Positions 10,782 through 20,495 are shown, counted from the stretch's first letter. The stretch is DNA of 64,000 nt from Chitinophagaceae bacterium (GCA_004322425.1 SCVJ01000042.1:62001-126000), one strand, 5' to 3'. A program made the numbers and translations. Notes: generated from the sequence alone by a model not told the origin.

Positions 10782-12262
10782 AGAAATGTGAATCGCGATA
10801 TTATTTTTTTCAGAATTGGCACTTCCTGAAATTCTTTCTTTTCTACTTTTAACATTGTAAGTATAAAACAAGCGATTAAAAAAACTGCAGCAATCATGTT
10901 GATCCAAATGGAAAAATGTAACTGTAGAAATAATTGATGAACACCAAACAGTAAAACAGATAGCGCAATAAAAGAGAAAAGTTTTTTCCAAGCATACGGC
11001 ACAGGATAATATTTTTGACCTAGCCAATAACTTGTTATCATCATAAATCCATAACACAGTACGGTGGCAATTGCACTTGCAAAATATCCAATGCGTGGAA
11101 TAAAAATTACGTTAAACACAATAGTGATGGCTACGCCACCCATTGTAATCAATGCACCCAATTTGTTTTTGTCTTTAAGTTTATACCAAATAGAAAGGTT
11201 GTAATAAATACCTAAAAATATTTTTGCCAAGGCTAGAATCGGTACAATCATTATCCCTTGTGCATATTCTGGGTGTTTTGTAGTGAGCAGTAATTTCCAA
11301 ACATCAAGAAATAAAACGATGAATAAAAAGCAAAGACAACAAACAATGACAAAAAATTTCATCACTCTGGCGTACGTTTCAGGTGCTTGTTTGTTGGCTG
11401 ATTGTTGAAAGAAGAAAGGTTCAGCTCCCATCCTAAAAGCTTGAATGAAGAGAATAATCAATATCGCCAATTTATAATTGGCAGAATAAATTCCGTTGGC
11501 AGATTTTGCTTGCTCAATTGTTCCCTCAAAAAATCGAAGAATTAATTGCCGATCGATTGTTTCATTTATCATACCACCGAAACCAACAATAATTAAAGGA
11601 AGAGCATATACCACCATTTTATTTCTAAGTGGTTTGTCGAACTCCCATCTGATGAGTAATAATTCTTTTGAAAGAAATAAAAGAGTAAGGGCGCTGGCAA
11701 TAAGATTGGCAAGAAAAACATAACCGATGTTCACCGTTGTATTAAACCATATTGGATAAATCCAGAAAAAGAAAATTTGTAATCCGATAGTTAAAAAAAT
11801 ATTGGCAAGTTTAATGAAAGCATATTTACGCGGTTTGTTTTGCTGACGCAACACACAAAATGGTAAAGTTGCAAGTGTATCCGCAGCAACAATTAGCACC
11901 AACCAAGTAATCCATTCCGGATTGCTATCAATATGCATGAAAGCCGCCAAGGGATTTCGGTAGAACAATAATAAAGCGACAAAAATAATTGTAGTTCCCA
12001 AAAGTGAAACAAAACCGGTGGAATAGATAGTGTACGGTTTCTTTTCATCTTGTACAAATCGGAAATAAGCCGTTTCCATGCCATATGTAAATAGAATTCC
12101 TAATAAAGCTGCGTTAGCGTAGAAGAGTGATACATCGCCATATTCAGCACTTTTAAAAAGATAAACGTGTAGAAAGGTGAGTAAATAATTTAAAAATCTA
12201 CCGCCCACATTACTAAGGCCGTACCAAAGAGTTTGCCCTGCCAGTTTTTTAATACTACTCAA
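10778..12262 (-). CDS. Polysaccharide flippase/MATE-like multi-TM protein
   Basis: Many TM segments; N-terminal LAGQTLWYGLSNVGGRFLNYLLTFLHVYLF is typical of Wzx-like flippases. Confidence 0.82.
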   Translation of the reverse strand: MSSIKKLAGQTLWYGLSNVGGRFLNYLLTFLHVYLFKSAEYGDVSLFYANAALLGILFTYGMETAYFRFVQDEKKPYTIYSTGFVSLLGTTIIFVALLLFYRNPLAAFMHIDSNPEWITWLVLIVAADTLATLPFCVLRQQNKPRKYAFIKLANIFLTIGLQIFFFWIYPIWFNTTVNIGYVFLANLIASALTLLFLSKELLLIRWEFDKPLRNKMVVYALPLIIVGFGGMINETIDRQLILRFFEGTIEQAKSANGIYSANYKLAILIILFIQAFRMGAEPFFFQQSANKQAPETYARVMKFFVIVCCLCFLFIVLFLDVWKLLLTTKHPEYAQGIMIVPILALAKIFLGIYYNLSIWYKLKDKNKLGALITMGGVAITIVFNVIFIPRIGYFASAIATVLCYGFMMITSYWLGQKYYPVPYAWKKLFSFIALSVLLFGVHQLFLQLHFSIWINMIAAVFLIACFILTMLKVEKKEFQEVPILKKIISRFTFL

Positions 12263-12343
12263 GAGATAGTTTTATAGTAACAAAAATAACTTTCAGTGGT
12301 GAAACTTGCATCACAATTTTTAAATGGTATCGTAAAATGTAAT

Positions 12344-13426
12344 TTAATGTTTATCAATGTTATTAAATGATTTGTTTTCGGGATCGGAAAAGCGATATGA
12401 TTTCAACAACGTACTATCTGTCAGTGTTCGAAGAAAAGCTATTAAATCAACTGTTTGCGCTCTGTTGAATCGAATTCCATTTTGCAACAATGAATCCAAG
12501 GTTGTGCTTTTATTAATTTTATTGCCGTAATGTTCAACACAAGCTTTGATACTTTGATATCGTCCATCGTGCATAAATGGTGCTGATACTGCAATATTGC
12601 GAAGAGAAGGAACTTTAAATTTTAAAGAGTCTTCGCTTTTACCGGTAATTTTCATTCTTCCAAAGTCGTTAAGAAATGTATCCAATGAAAGTCCGATATT
12701 TCGATACGACAAATCTGTAAACAAAGGTTCGGGGTGGCAGGAAGCGCAATTGGTTTTATACAAAAGGTAACCTCGTTCTTCATAAGGAGTGAATGTTGCT
12801 ATTCCTTTTTTCATTCGATCATATTTAGAATCGGCTGAAACGATCGATCCTGTAAATTGGGCAAGAGCTTTTAAAATTCTTTGTCCTGTAATTTTTTCAT
12901 CACCAAAAGAAGATTTAAACATTTTGCGATAATCTTTCTCTTTTTTTAATTTTTGAATGATCGTATTCATAGTTTCCGCCATTTCGTTTGGCGAAGTCAA
13001 TGGTGCCAACGGTTGCACTTCAAGGTGATTTATTCCACCGTCGTGATGAAATTCTTTTTGCCAAGCAAGATTAAAAAGTGCAATGGCATTTCTTTGGGTT
13101 GAACTATTATTAAATCCGTGACTGAAGCTGTGATCGTAAGTAGAAAAGGCGGCAAACTGTTGATGGCAGCTGCCACATGAAAAATTGCCGTCTTTGGAAA
13201 GTCTTCCATCGTAAAACAGTTTTCTTCCTAAATCAAATCCCTCTTGAGTGAGTTTGTTTTGTTCAAATTTATAATGTGGCATTGGAAACCCATCGGGAAT
13301 TTCTTGCTGTAATGGAGTATTTCCTTTACCATTATTTGAAGTAGCAGATGAAAATGATTGTACTATTTGTGAAAACAAAAAAACAAATAATAGCATCGCA
13401 ACTATTGTTATTCTAATAGTTTTCAT
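12344..13426 (-). CDS. Diheme cytochrome c peroxidase/MauG-family protein (MbnH-like by context)
   Basis: Two CxxCH heme motifs (CGSCHQ, CASCHP); FYDGRLSKDGNFSCGSCH; FMHDGRYQSI. Next to an MbnP-like gene. Confidence 0.9.
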   Translation of the reverse strand: MKTIRITIVAMLLFVFLFSQIVQSFSSATSNNGKGNTPLQQEIPDGFPMPHYKFEQNKLTQEGFDLGRKLFYDGRLSKDGNFSCGSCHQQFAAFSTYDHSFSHGFNNSSTQRNAIALFNLAWQKEFHHDGGINHLEVQPLAPLTSPNEMAETMNTIIQKLKKEKDYRKMFKSSFGDEKITGQRILKALAQFTGSIVSADSKYDRMKKGIATFTPYEERGYLLYKTNCASCHPEPLFTDLSYRNIGLSLDTFLNDFGRMKITGKSEDSLKFKVPSLRNIAVSAPFMHDGRYQSIKACVEHYGNKINKSTTLDSLLQNGIRFNRAQTVDLIAFLRTLTDSTLLKSYRFSDPENKSFNNIDKH

Positions 13427-13432
13427 TTCTTA

Positions 13433-14191
13433 TTAATTGGTACCAACAGATTTTATTCGAAACATGTCTTTGTAATTTTCTGCAAACTGAACTGCCAATT
13501 TTCCGGGAATTGTACAAGCAGGATATTGACTAATGGGAAGTTCATATTTGTTGCTAAACCATGTTGCAATATCGGCTTCAAGAGTGATTAAAGCTTTTTT
13601 AGTTTCATCTAGTTTAACAACTTGAGGCAACGAAAATTGAATTGTTTTTAATGTATTATCCTCTTTTTTAAAACCACCAATATGATATTCAATTTTATTA
13701 TGAACGGATTTAGAATACGAAGAACTTCCTTCAAGTTTAGCCATAATATATCCGGAATTCCAAGTCCAAAACATTCCATTAATTGGATCCAGTGCATCTG
13801 CTTGCGCTCCGGACATATTTTTTATACTATCAACGCCTAATAAAAAACGAAGAGTTGTATAATCGCCTGATGGAATTTCTAGCGATATTGTTTTTGATGC
13901 GACAACTTCTTCATCAATTAAAAAGTAGGAATCTTGTAAAAAATGTTTTTTGCCTGTATTTGAATTTGATAGTTCAATGTTGCTGATATAATATTTAAAT
14001 TTTGAAACCGTAAAGTCCTCGCCGATGGAGTTTTTATAGGCACTGTCGAATGAAAGATATTTATCCTTTACCAAATGTTGAAACTGCAAAACAAGTGTTC
14101 CTTTTTCCGTTGGTTTTACTTTCGAGTTAGAAAATGAAAAAAGTAATAATGTCAAAAGTGAGAACAACAATAGCGGTAATCTTAATTTCAT
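13433..14191 (-). CDS. MbnP-like protein
   Basis: Signal-like N-terminus MKLRLPLLLFSLLTLLLFSFS; LGVDSIKNMSGAQADALDPINGMFWTWNSGYIMAKLEG and YHIGG match the pattern of the MbnP-like family. Confidence 0.8.
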   Translation of the reverse strand: MKLRLPLLLFSLLTLLLFSFSNSKVKPTEKGTLVLQFQHLVKDKYLSFDSAYKNSIGEDFTVSKFKYYISNIELSNSNTGKKHFLQDSYFLIDEEVVASKTISLEIPSGDYTTLRFLLGVDSIKNMSGAQADALDPINGMFWTWNSGYIMAKLEGSSSYSKSVHNKIEYHIGGFKKEDNTLKTIQFSLPQVVKLDETKKALITLEADIATWFSNKYELPISQYPACTIPGKLAVQFAENYKDMFRIKSVGTN

Positions 14192-14204
14192 TTTGCTAAA
14201 ATAT

Positions 14205-14609
14205 TTAATCCGCATCGTGTCTGATTTTTTTTCTACTCATTTTTGTTTCCGCTTTCTTCTTTTTACTTTCAACTCGTTTTTCCTTTGTTGCTTTACTGAC
14301 TTTTGTAGCAATGCGTGCTTTCTTTTTTAGCAGTGCATTGGTAATCAATTTGGCCATCTTTTGCAATACTTCGTCTTTGTTGGAATATTGTGTTCGATGC
14401 GTTTGTGATTTTACAAATAATTGTCCTTTTGCATTTATTCGATTGGAAAGTTTAGAGAGTAAAATTAATTTTTGATCTTCTCTAAAAAATGTAGAAGACG
14501 AGATATCGAAAAACCCGGTAACGGCAGTTTCTACTTTATTTACATTTTGTCCGCCTTTGCCACCACTACGGCTGGTTTTGAAAAATATTTCAGAACTATA
14601 CGTTCCCAT
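14205..14609 (-). CDS. arfB: Peptidyl-tRNA hydrolase ArfB/YaeJ-like (class I RF GGQ domain)
   Basis: FFKTSRSGGKGGQNVNKVETAVTGFFDI GGQ motif; short ORF with basic C-terminus. Confidence 0.9.
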   Translation of the reverse strand: MGTYSSEIFFKTSRSGGKGGQNVNKVETAVTGFFDISSSTFFREDQKLILLSKLSNRINAKGQLFVKSQTHRTQYSNKDEVLQKMAKLITNALLKKKARIATKVSKATKEKRVESKKKKAETKMSRKKIRHDAD

Positions 14610-14681
14610 TTGTTGTGCTATTTTAATCTACGACACTATCAAAATTAATAATGAATACTGAGAAACTATTATCTTGCCGTA

Positions 14682-15134
14682 ATGAAAGCGGTAATTCAAA
14701 GAGTATCGAATGCGAGTGTAACTATCGAGGATAAAATAGTTGGAAAAATTGACACTGGGCTTTTGATCCTGATAGGTATTGAAGATGCAGATACAAAGGA
14801 TGATATTGATTGGCTATGCGGAAAAATTGTAAACCTTCGGATATTTAATGATGCCAATGGCGTGATGAATGTATCGGTTAAAGAAAGTAAAGGTGAATTG
14901 TTAGTCGTTAGCCAGTTTACATTGCACGCATCTACAAAGAAAGGGAATCGTCCTTCCTATAGTAAAGCAAGCACGGCAGCAATTGCCATTCCTATTTATC
15001 AACAATTTTTAGATCAACTGTCAAATGAAATGGGAGAAAATGTGAAGGCAGGAAAATTTGGTGCTGATATGAAAGTTGAATTGATTAATGATGGTCCGGT
15101 TACCATAATCATCGACACTAAAAATAAAGAGTAA
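14682..15134 (+). CDS. dtd: D-aminoacyl-tRNA deacylase
   Basis: MKAVIQRVSNASVTIEDKIVGKI, GELLVVSQFTLHAST, KKGNRPSYSKAS, NDGPVTIIIDTK. Confidence 0.95.
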   Translation: MKAVIQRVSNASVTIEDKIVGKIDTGLLILIGIEDADTKDDIDWLCGKIVNLRIFNDANGVMNVSVKESKGELLVVSQFTLHASTKKGNRPSYSKASTAAIAIPIYQQFLDQLSNEMGENVKAGKFGADMKVELINDGPVTIIIDTKNKE

Positions 15135-15165
15135 TTTTTAAAAACAAAAGGGATTGCGAAAGACA

Positions 15166-16065
15166 TTAATTTTCATACTCTTTATTGTATTTCTTAAGTT
15201 TTTTAAGCGTTTCGTTAACATAAACCATTCGTTCATCTTTGTTAAAGCCGTCATGCCTTTCTTTAATAAAACCATCTTTCCCAATTATTAATTCTATGGG
15301 GTATCCCTCAATCTTAATGAGATTTTTTATTGTATTAAATTTATCATATAGAATAGGGATTTTTATTTCGGGATGCCTATTTACAAATTTTATTACTTCA
15401 TCTATGCTGTCTATTCTTCCGTTAATTACAGTTATTATTTTTAACGTAGTATCGTAAGAGGCTTTTTCAGAAAGTGCCCGTAAAGGCTGTAGCTTAAGTA
15501 CACATTGATAGCAGCTTAAAAACCAATTATCAAGAAGAACTGTTTTATTAGTAAGGTTGTTCAATTGATAGGGGGTGCCATCTAAATTTGAAAATTCAAG
15601 TTTGTTATAAACATTAAAATTGCCATCTATTTTTTGCCTGTTTAGAGTTAGGTTGAAGTAATGATGAGGTGTAAAATAAAAAGAAATGAAAAGAAATGTA
15701 AAAGTTGTTATAGTTAAAAGCGAATAAAATAGCCATGATTTTTTATTTTTTGCTTCTTTACTCCTAGTAAACTGACCTATAAGAAAAGCAAGAGCTGCCA
15801 GTATAAATGTTATTGGGCTATAGGTTGGAAAGAGTTTAGGGTTTACAATTACACCAACTATATTCAAGAGCAATAGTGGAAGTAAAAATAGAAAAATATT
15901 TACTCCAATATTTTTCCGATTAATCATTAAACTACTAAGAAGATATAAAATAGTTGTAGTGCTGTAAGTAATTAGCATAAACTGCAATGAAAGTGTAAAG
16001 TTTACTGCTATAGCCACGGCACAGGAAAAAACAGTAATCAAAGAGATTTTTATTAGGCGACTCAT
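15166..16065 (-). CDS. Multi-TM protein with C-terminal thioredoxin/TlpA-like domain
   Basis: N-terminal TM helices, then LLDNWFLSCYQCVLKLQPL (CxxC) and GYPIELIIGKDGFI in a redoxin-like arrangement. Confidence 0.7.
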   Translation of the reverse strand: MSRLIKISLITVFSCAVAIAVNFTLSLQFMLITYSTTTILYLLSSLMINRKNIGVNIFLFLLPLLLLNIVGVIVNPKLFPTYSPITFILAALAFLIGQFTRSKEAKNKKSWLFYSLLTITTFTFLFISFYFTPHHYFNLTLNRQKIDGNFNVYNKLEFSNLDGTPYQLNNLTNKTVLLDNWFLSCYQCVLKLQPLRALSEKASYDTTLKIITVINGRIDSIDEVIKFVNRHPEIKIPILYDKFNTIKNLIKIEGYPIELIIGKDGFIKERHDGFNKDERMVYVNETLKKLKKYNKEYEN

Positions 16066-16209
16066 TTACAAATTGAATTAAGTGTTGCTCCACACCCTTT
16101 TACAGTTGACTTACATATCCATTCGGCTTTTACGTCATCTATTAAAGTTACACAAGGGAAGTGGAGCCTCCAATATTATTTTCCTAAAACTTATAATCTG
16201 CTCGGGCAT

Positions 16210-16217
16210 TATCTTTG
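16210..16217 (+). promoter_or_regulatory. Bacteroidota-type -7 element TATCTTTG upstream of glyS
   Basis: Exact TAnnTTTG match 7 nt upstream of the glyS ATG. No clear -33 element seen. Confidence 0.5.
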
Positions 16218-16224
16218 CCAAATT

Positions 16225-17694
16225 ATGGCAACAGACAGTAATCAATTTCAGAAAATTATTTCTCATTGTAAAGAATATGGGTTTATTTTTCCCGGCAGTG
16301 AAATTTATGACGGGCAACAAGCCGTATACGATTACGGCCAATGGGGCAGCGAGTTAAAAAAGAATATCAAAGATTATTGGTGGGATAGCATGACGCGTAT
16401 GCACGAAAATATAGTTGGCATTGATGCAGCTATTTTTATGCATCCCACTACGTGGAAAGCGTCGGGGCATATTGATAATTTCAACGATCCGATGATTGAT
16501 AATAAAGACAGCAAAAAAAGATATCGTGTAGATCATTTGATTGAAACATTTGCAGAAGAGCTAACTTCATCTGGTAATGAAATTTTAGCCAATGAAATAC
16601 TTTCTTCGATGGAAAGCTTATTGGCTAAAGATGATTTTTTGGGATTGAAAAAATTAATTGAGGATAAAAAAATTAAATGCAACATTAGCGGAACCTGTAA
16701 TTGGACTGATGTTCGGCAGTTTAATTTAATGTTCTCCACTGAATTTGGTTCTACTGCTTCAGAAAACGGGGAAGATAATATAGTGTATTTGCGTCCCGAA
16801 ACTGCTCAAGGAATATTTGTTAATTTTTTGAATGTGCAAAAAACAGGAAGGATGAAAATACCGTTTGGTATTGCACAAATAGGAAAAGCATTTCGCAATG
16901 AAATTGTGGCAAGGCAATTCATTTTTCGTATGCGCGAATTTGAACAAATGGAAATGCAATTTTTTATTCGTCCCGGCACACAAAAACAGTGGTATGAATT
17001 TTGGAAAGCTGAACGATTAAAATGGCATTTGAGTTTGGGAACTTCCACCGATAATTATCGTTTTCATGATCATATTAAATTAGCGCATTATGCGGATGCG
17101 GCTTGTGATATTGAATATAATTTTCCAATAGGGTTTAAAGAAGTGGAAGGCATTCATTCCAGAACAGATTTTGATTTGAAACAACATCAGGAATTCAGCA
17201 AAAAGAAAATGCAGTATTTCGATAATGATATTGATGAAGCAACAGGAAAACCATTTGGAAATTATATTCCTTATGTAATTGAAACATCCATTGGACTGGA
17301 TAGAATGTTTCTATTAGTGATGAGTCAGGCTTATACAGAAGAAGATTTGAGTACGGCTGAAAAGCAAGACAGTCGCGTGGTTTTAAAGTTTCCAGCAAAG
17401 CTTGCTCCATTGAAATTGGCCGTATTGCCACTCGTTAAAAAAGATGGATTACCGGAAATAGCAAGAAAAATTATGGACGATTGTAAATCTTCCTTTCGTT
17501 GTTTTTATGAAGAAAAAGATACCATTGGCAAACGCTATCGTCGAATGGATGCTATTGGTACTCCATTCTGTGTTACGGTTGATTATCAAACCAAAGAAGA
17601 TAATACGGTTACAATTCGTTATCGCGATTCAATGAAACAAGAAAGGATTTCCATTGAGAGTTTAAAAGATATTGTACTTTTAGCTATTCGATAA
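16225..17694 (+). CDS. glyS: Glycine--tRNA ligase (homodimeric type)
   Basis: FIFPGSEIYDG, YLRPETAQGIFVNFLNVQKTGRMKIPFGIAQIGKAFRNEI, MREFEQMEMQFF, ETSIGLDRMFL. Confidence 0.96.
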   Translation: MATDSNQFQKIISHCKEYGFIFPGSEIYDGQQAVYDYGQWGSELKKNIKDYWWDSMTRMHENIVGIDAAIFMHPTTWKASGHIDNFNDPMIDNKDSKKRYRVDHLIETFAEELTSSGNEILANEILSSMESLLAKDDFLGLKKLIEDKKIKCNISGTCNWTDVRQFNLMFSTEFGSTASENGEDNIVYLRPETAQGIFVNFLNVQKTGRMKIPFGIAQIGKAFRNEIVARQFIFRMREFEQMEMQFFIRPGTQKQWYEFWKAERLKWHLSLGTSTDNYRFHDHIKLAHYADAACDIEYNFPIGFKEVEGIHSRTDFDLKQHQEFSKKKMQYFDNDIDEATGKPFGNYIPYVIETSIGLDRMFLLVMSQAYTEEDLSTAEKQDSRVVLKFPAKLAPLKLAVLPLVKKDGLPEIARKIMDDCKSSFRCFYEEKDTIGKRYRRMDAIGTPFCVTVDYQTKEDNTVTIRYRDSMKQERISIESLKDIVLLAIR

Positions 17695-17704
17695 AATTAT
17701 TTGT

Positions 17705-18241
17705 ATGAAAAAAATAATATTTTCATTGTTGTTGCTAGTTAGTTCAATGACAACATTTGCTCAAGAAAAAGAAAATAGCAATTCAGGTTCTTCAAAGGGA
17801 ACTTCATTCTTTGCAGAATTAGGTGGCCCCGGCATTTTATTTTCTGCCAACTTGGATAAAAGATTTTCAAATTCTCAATTCGGATGGGGTGGAAGAGCTG
17901 GACTGGGCTTTGTTTCCGGTTATATTGTTACGGATAATTTTGGGGATTATAATCAAGCTTCTGTCGTAACTCTTCCGATTCAAATCAATTACATATTTGG
18001 TAAAACGGGTTCATCGCATACATTCGAAGTAGGTGGCGGATTTACAGTTGCAGGAAAAAAAATAGAGATTATGGATTTTTATGATGAGAAAGGAGGAACG
18101 AATTTTTTTGGTACCGCTTCATTTATGTATAGGCGCCAACCTGCGGATGGTGGTTTTATCTGGCGCGTTGGGTTTACGCCATTGATTGCTAAAGGATATA
18201 TCCAAGCATTTGTGGGAGTAAGTGTGGGTTATAGTTTTTAA
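17705..18241 (+). CDS. Putative outer-membrane beta-barrel protein
   Basis: Signal peptide MKKIIFSLLLLVSSMTTFAQ; Gly/aromatic-rich strands ending VGVSVGYSF. Confidence 0.65.
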   Translation: MKKIIFSLLLLVSSMTTFAQEKENSNSGSSKGTSFFAELGGPGILFSANLDKRFSNSQFGWGGRAGLGFVSGYIVTDNFGDYNQASVVTLPIQINYIFGKTGSSHTFEVGGGFTVAGKKIEIMDFYDEKGGTNFFGTASFMYRRQPADGGFIWRVGFTPLIAKGYIQAFVGVSVGYSF

Positions 18242-18693
18242 ACTCCAAATTGTCGCAGATGATGATCGATGTGTTTCCACATTGTTTTACCCCATTGTTC
18301 TGCTGTAAATTTTCCAAAGAAAGGATGTATTTTATCTCCAATTCCAAAACTACCTGCTTGATAAAATTTTTCAATTAAATCCAACAGTTGTTTTTTTTCT
18401 TCTTCAAATTTGCGTTCATCTTTTATAATAAAAATAGGAGAAGTGGGTAGGCTATTCTTCCAAGGAGCATCGTTATACATTATTTTTTTTACCATCCAAC
18501 CAATCAATCTTCCTAAAAGTAAACGGCGTACAGGTTTTCCTTTTAAGAGTATTTTAAATCCAATTTGTAAATGAGCTAACATTTGTCCAACGCTCATCTT
18601 TCCCCATTGGCCTTTTGAGTCTGCCGATAAATTGTTTATTCGAGTATTTGTTTCTTGATAAGTTTCTGTATCGAAAAGATTTTTTATAAACAT
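18238..18693 (-). CDS. DUF1569/DinB-like protein
   Basis: Start at MFIKNLFDTETYQETNTRINN; GKMSVGQMLAHLQIGFK and WGKTMWKHIDHHLRQFGV are DinB-superfamily-like His motifs. Confidence 0.75.
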   Translation of the reverse strand: MFIKNLFDTETYQETNTRINNLSADSKGQWGKMSVGQMLAHLQIGFKILLKGKPVRRLLLGRLIGWMVKKIMYNDAPWKNSLPTSPIFIIKDERKFEEEKKQLLDLIEKFYQAGSFGIGDKIHPFFGKFTAEQWGKTMWKHIDHHLRQFGV

Positions 18694-18697
18694 TCTA

Positions 18698-19057
18698 TTA
18701 AAAAATTTGTTCAAAATAAGGAATCTCTTCGCTGCTAATATTTTCTTTTTGTTGCCAATACGCCAGTGTAACAATTTGCCCTTTTGCAGTTTTTAATGTT
18801 CTTCCAAAAATGGCATTGGTGGAATTAAAAGAAACATCAGTAACGCCCAAGGTAAAAGTTTCAATAACGGGTTCTTGTATTTCACTTGGAGTAGGTACTA
18901 TTTTTGGAGGAGGAGAAGGAACTACCACTACAGTAAAATTATTCTTCTCTAATAATTGTTTTAAAAAAATTACACGATCTGGTGAAACAGTTTTTTCAAC
19001 GACAGCACATTTTTTTCCTTCCAAGTCTTCAAATTCGTGATTTTTATTGATTGCCAT
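18698..19057 (-). CDS. Uncharacterised small protein downstream of nuoN
   Basis: Start at MAINKNHEFEDLEGKKCAVVEK; 21 nt after the nuoN stop and same strand; no family recognised. Confidence 0.65.
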   Translation of the reverse strand: MAINKNHEFEDLEGKKCAVVEKTVSPDRVIFLKQLLEKNNFTVVVVPSPPPKIVPTPSEIQEPVIETFTLGVTDVSFNSTNAIFGRTLKTAKGQIVTLAYWQQKENISSEEIPYFEQIF

Positions 19058-19078
19058 AAACCAAAAGTTTGTGATCAA

Positions 19079-20485
19079 TTATTTTAATAAAGAAAAAATA
19101 TAGTTGTAAACAGTATTAAAAATACCGGTACAAATTATTCCAATAACACATAGTAACAGTGCTAGTTTTGGGAAAAGATGAACTTTTATTTTTTCGATGG
19201 GCTTTTCATTTTTAGTCATAAAAATTGCCTGAATCACTCGCAAATAATAAAATAAAGCAACCACCATATTTAATGCAGCAATTGTAATAAGCAAATAGTT
19301 TCCTTTGCTTGCTCCGGCTAGTAACAAGAAAAATTTTCCAAAGAAACCTGCTGTGGGAGGAATGCCGGCTAAAGAAAATAAGGCAAGGGCTAAAACCCAA
19401 CTCAATGTTGGATTAGTTTTATAAAACCCATTAAAATCATTCATTGATTCTTTTCCTGTTTGTGCACTCACAATTGTCAATACTCCGAATGCTGCAAGAT
19501 TTGAAAAAAGATAAATGACAATAAAAAACACAACGGATGCCGTACTGACAATATTTTGTCCACTTATTCCAATTAAAATAAAACCTACTTGTGCAATGGA
19601 TGAAAATGCAAGAAATCGTTTCATGTTTTGTTGGCGAAGCGCAAAAAGATTTCCGACAATCATTGTAAGAATAGAAAGTAAAAACAACATGTTGTACCAA
19701 CTAGTTGATAGAGGCTCAAATACAGTATATAAAACTGAAGTGAATACAAAAAGAACTGCACCTTTTGAAATCACCGATAAATAACTAGTAACCGCTACTG
19801 GCGCGCCTTCGTAAACGTCGGCTGTCCACAAATGAAATGGAACTGCTGATATTTTAAATGCAAAACCTGTGAGTAATAAAATAAATGAAAATAGTTGCAA
19901 GGGGCTTCCGTTGAGCGCAGCAGGTATTTCAACAAAATTTAAAGTTCCTATCGTTCCATAAAGTAATGAAATACCAAACAGCAAAAGAGTAGAAGAAAAG
20001 GCTGATGAAATAATCATTTTGAATGCCGCTTCGGAAGATTGGCGTTTTTCTAAATCAAAATTGGTGAGCGCCGCCAATGGAATTGTAGAAAGTTCTAACG
20101 CTAAATAAAACATTAGTAAATTATTACTGGAGAGCATAAAATACATTCCTAATAAAGTTGACAACATCAAGATGTAAAATTCCACAAGGTGTTTGTGGGT
20201 TTTCAACCAGTCGTAAGATTGTAATGAAATAATGAGTACGCCAACATTCAGTATGTTTTTTTCAAAAATCAATAAATCATTTGTTTGAAACATGTCACCA
20301 AAAAGCGTTCCGGAATTAGTTGTAAAAAAGCCGCCAATCAGATTTATGAGCAACAGTAGATTTATGATATTTAACAGGTTTACTTTACTCAACTCTTTAC
20401 TGCTGAGTTTTAAAAAAAGCAGTATAAAAATTATTATGGTTAATAATAGTTCTTGTAGCATCAATTGTAAAAAATCAGATAGCAT
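19079..20485 (-). CDS. nuoN: NADH-quinone oxidoreductase subunit N
   Basis: Multi-TM antiporter-like protein; ALELSTIPLAAL, FHLWTADVYEGAPVAVTSYLSVISKGA, LSLAGIPPTAGFFGKF. Confidence 0.93.
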   Translation of the reverse strand: MLSDFLQLMLQELLLTIIIFILLFLKLSSKELSKVNLLNIINLLLLINLIGGFFTTNSGTLFGDMFQTNDLLIFEKNILNVGVLIISLQSYDWLKTHKHLVEFYILMLSTLLGMYFMLSSNNLLMFYLALELSTIPLAALTNFDLEKRQSSEAAFKMIISSAFSSTLLLFGISLLYGTIGTLNFVEIPAALNGSPLQLFSFILLLTGFAFKISAVPFHLWTADVYEGAPVAVTSYLSVISKGAVLFVFTSVLYTVFEPLSTSWYNMLFLLSILTMIVGNLFALRQQNMKRFLAFSSIAQVGFILIGISGQNIVSTASVVFFIVIYLFSNLAAFGVLTIVSAQTGKESMNDFNGFYKTNPTLSWVLALALFSLAGIPPTAGFFGKFFLLLAGASKGNYLLITIAALNMVVALFYYLRVIQAIFMTKNEKPIEKIKVHLFPKLALLLCVIGIICTGIFNTVYNYIFSLLK

Positions 20486-20495
20486 TTTTAAAAAA

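Noticed and set aside
10659-11057. 132-aa ORF in another frame over the flippase 3' end
   Set aside because: Overlaps both MBL and flippase genes; Cys/Phe-rich shadow-frame composition.
16066-16224. Possible RNA gene between the thioredoxin-like gene and glyS
   Set aside because: No tRNA cloverleaf, T-box or other recognisable RNA structure seen; only a promoter-like box near its end.
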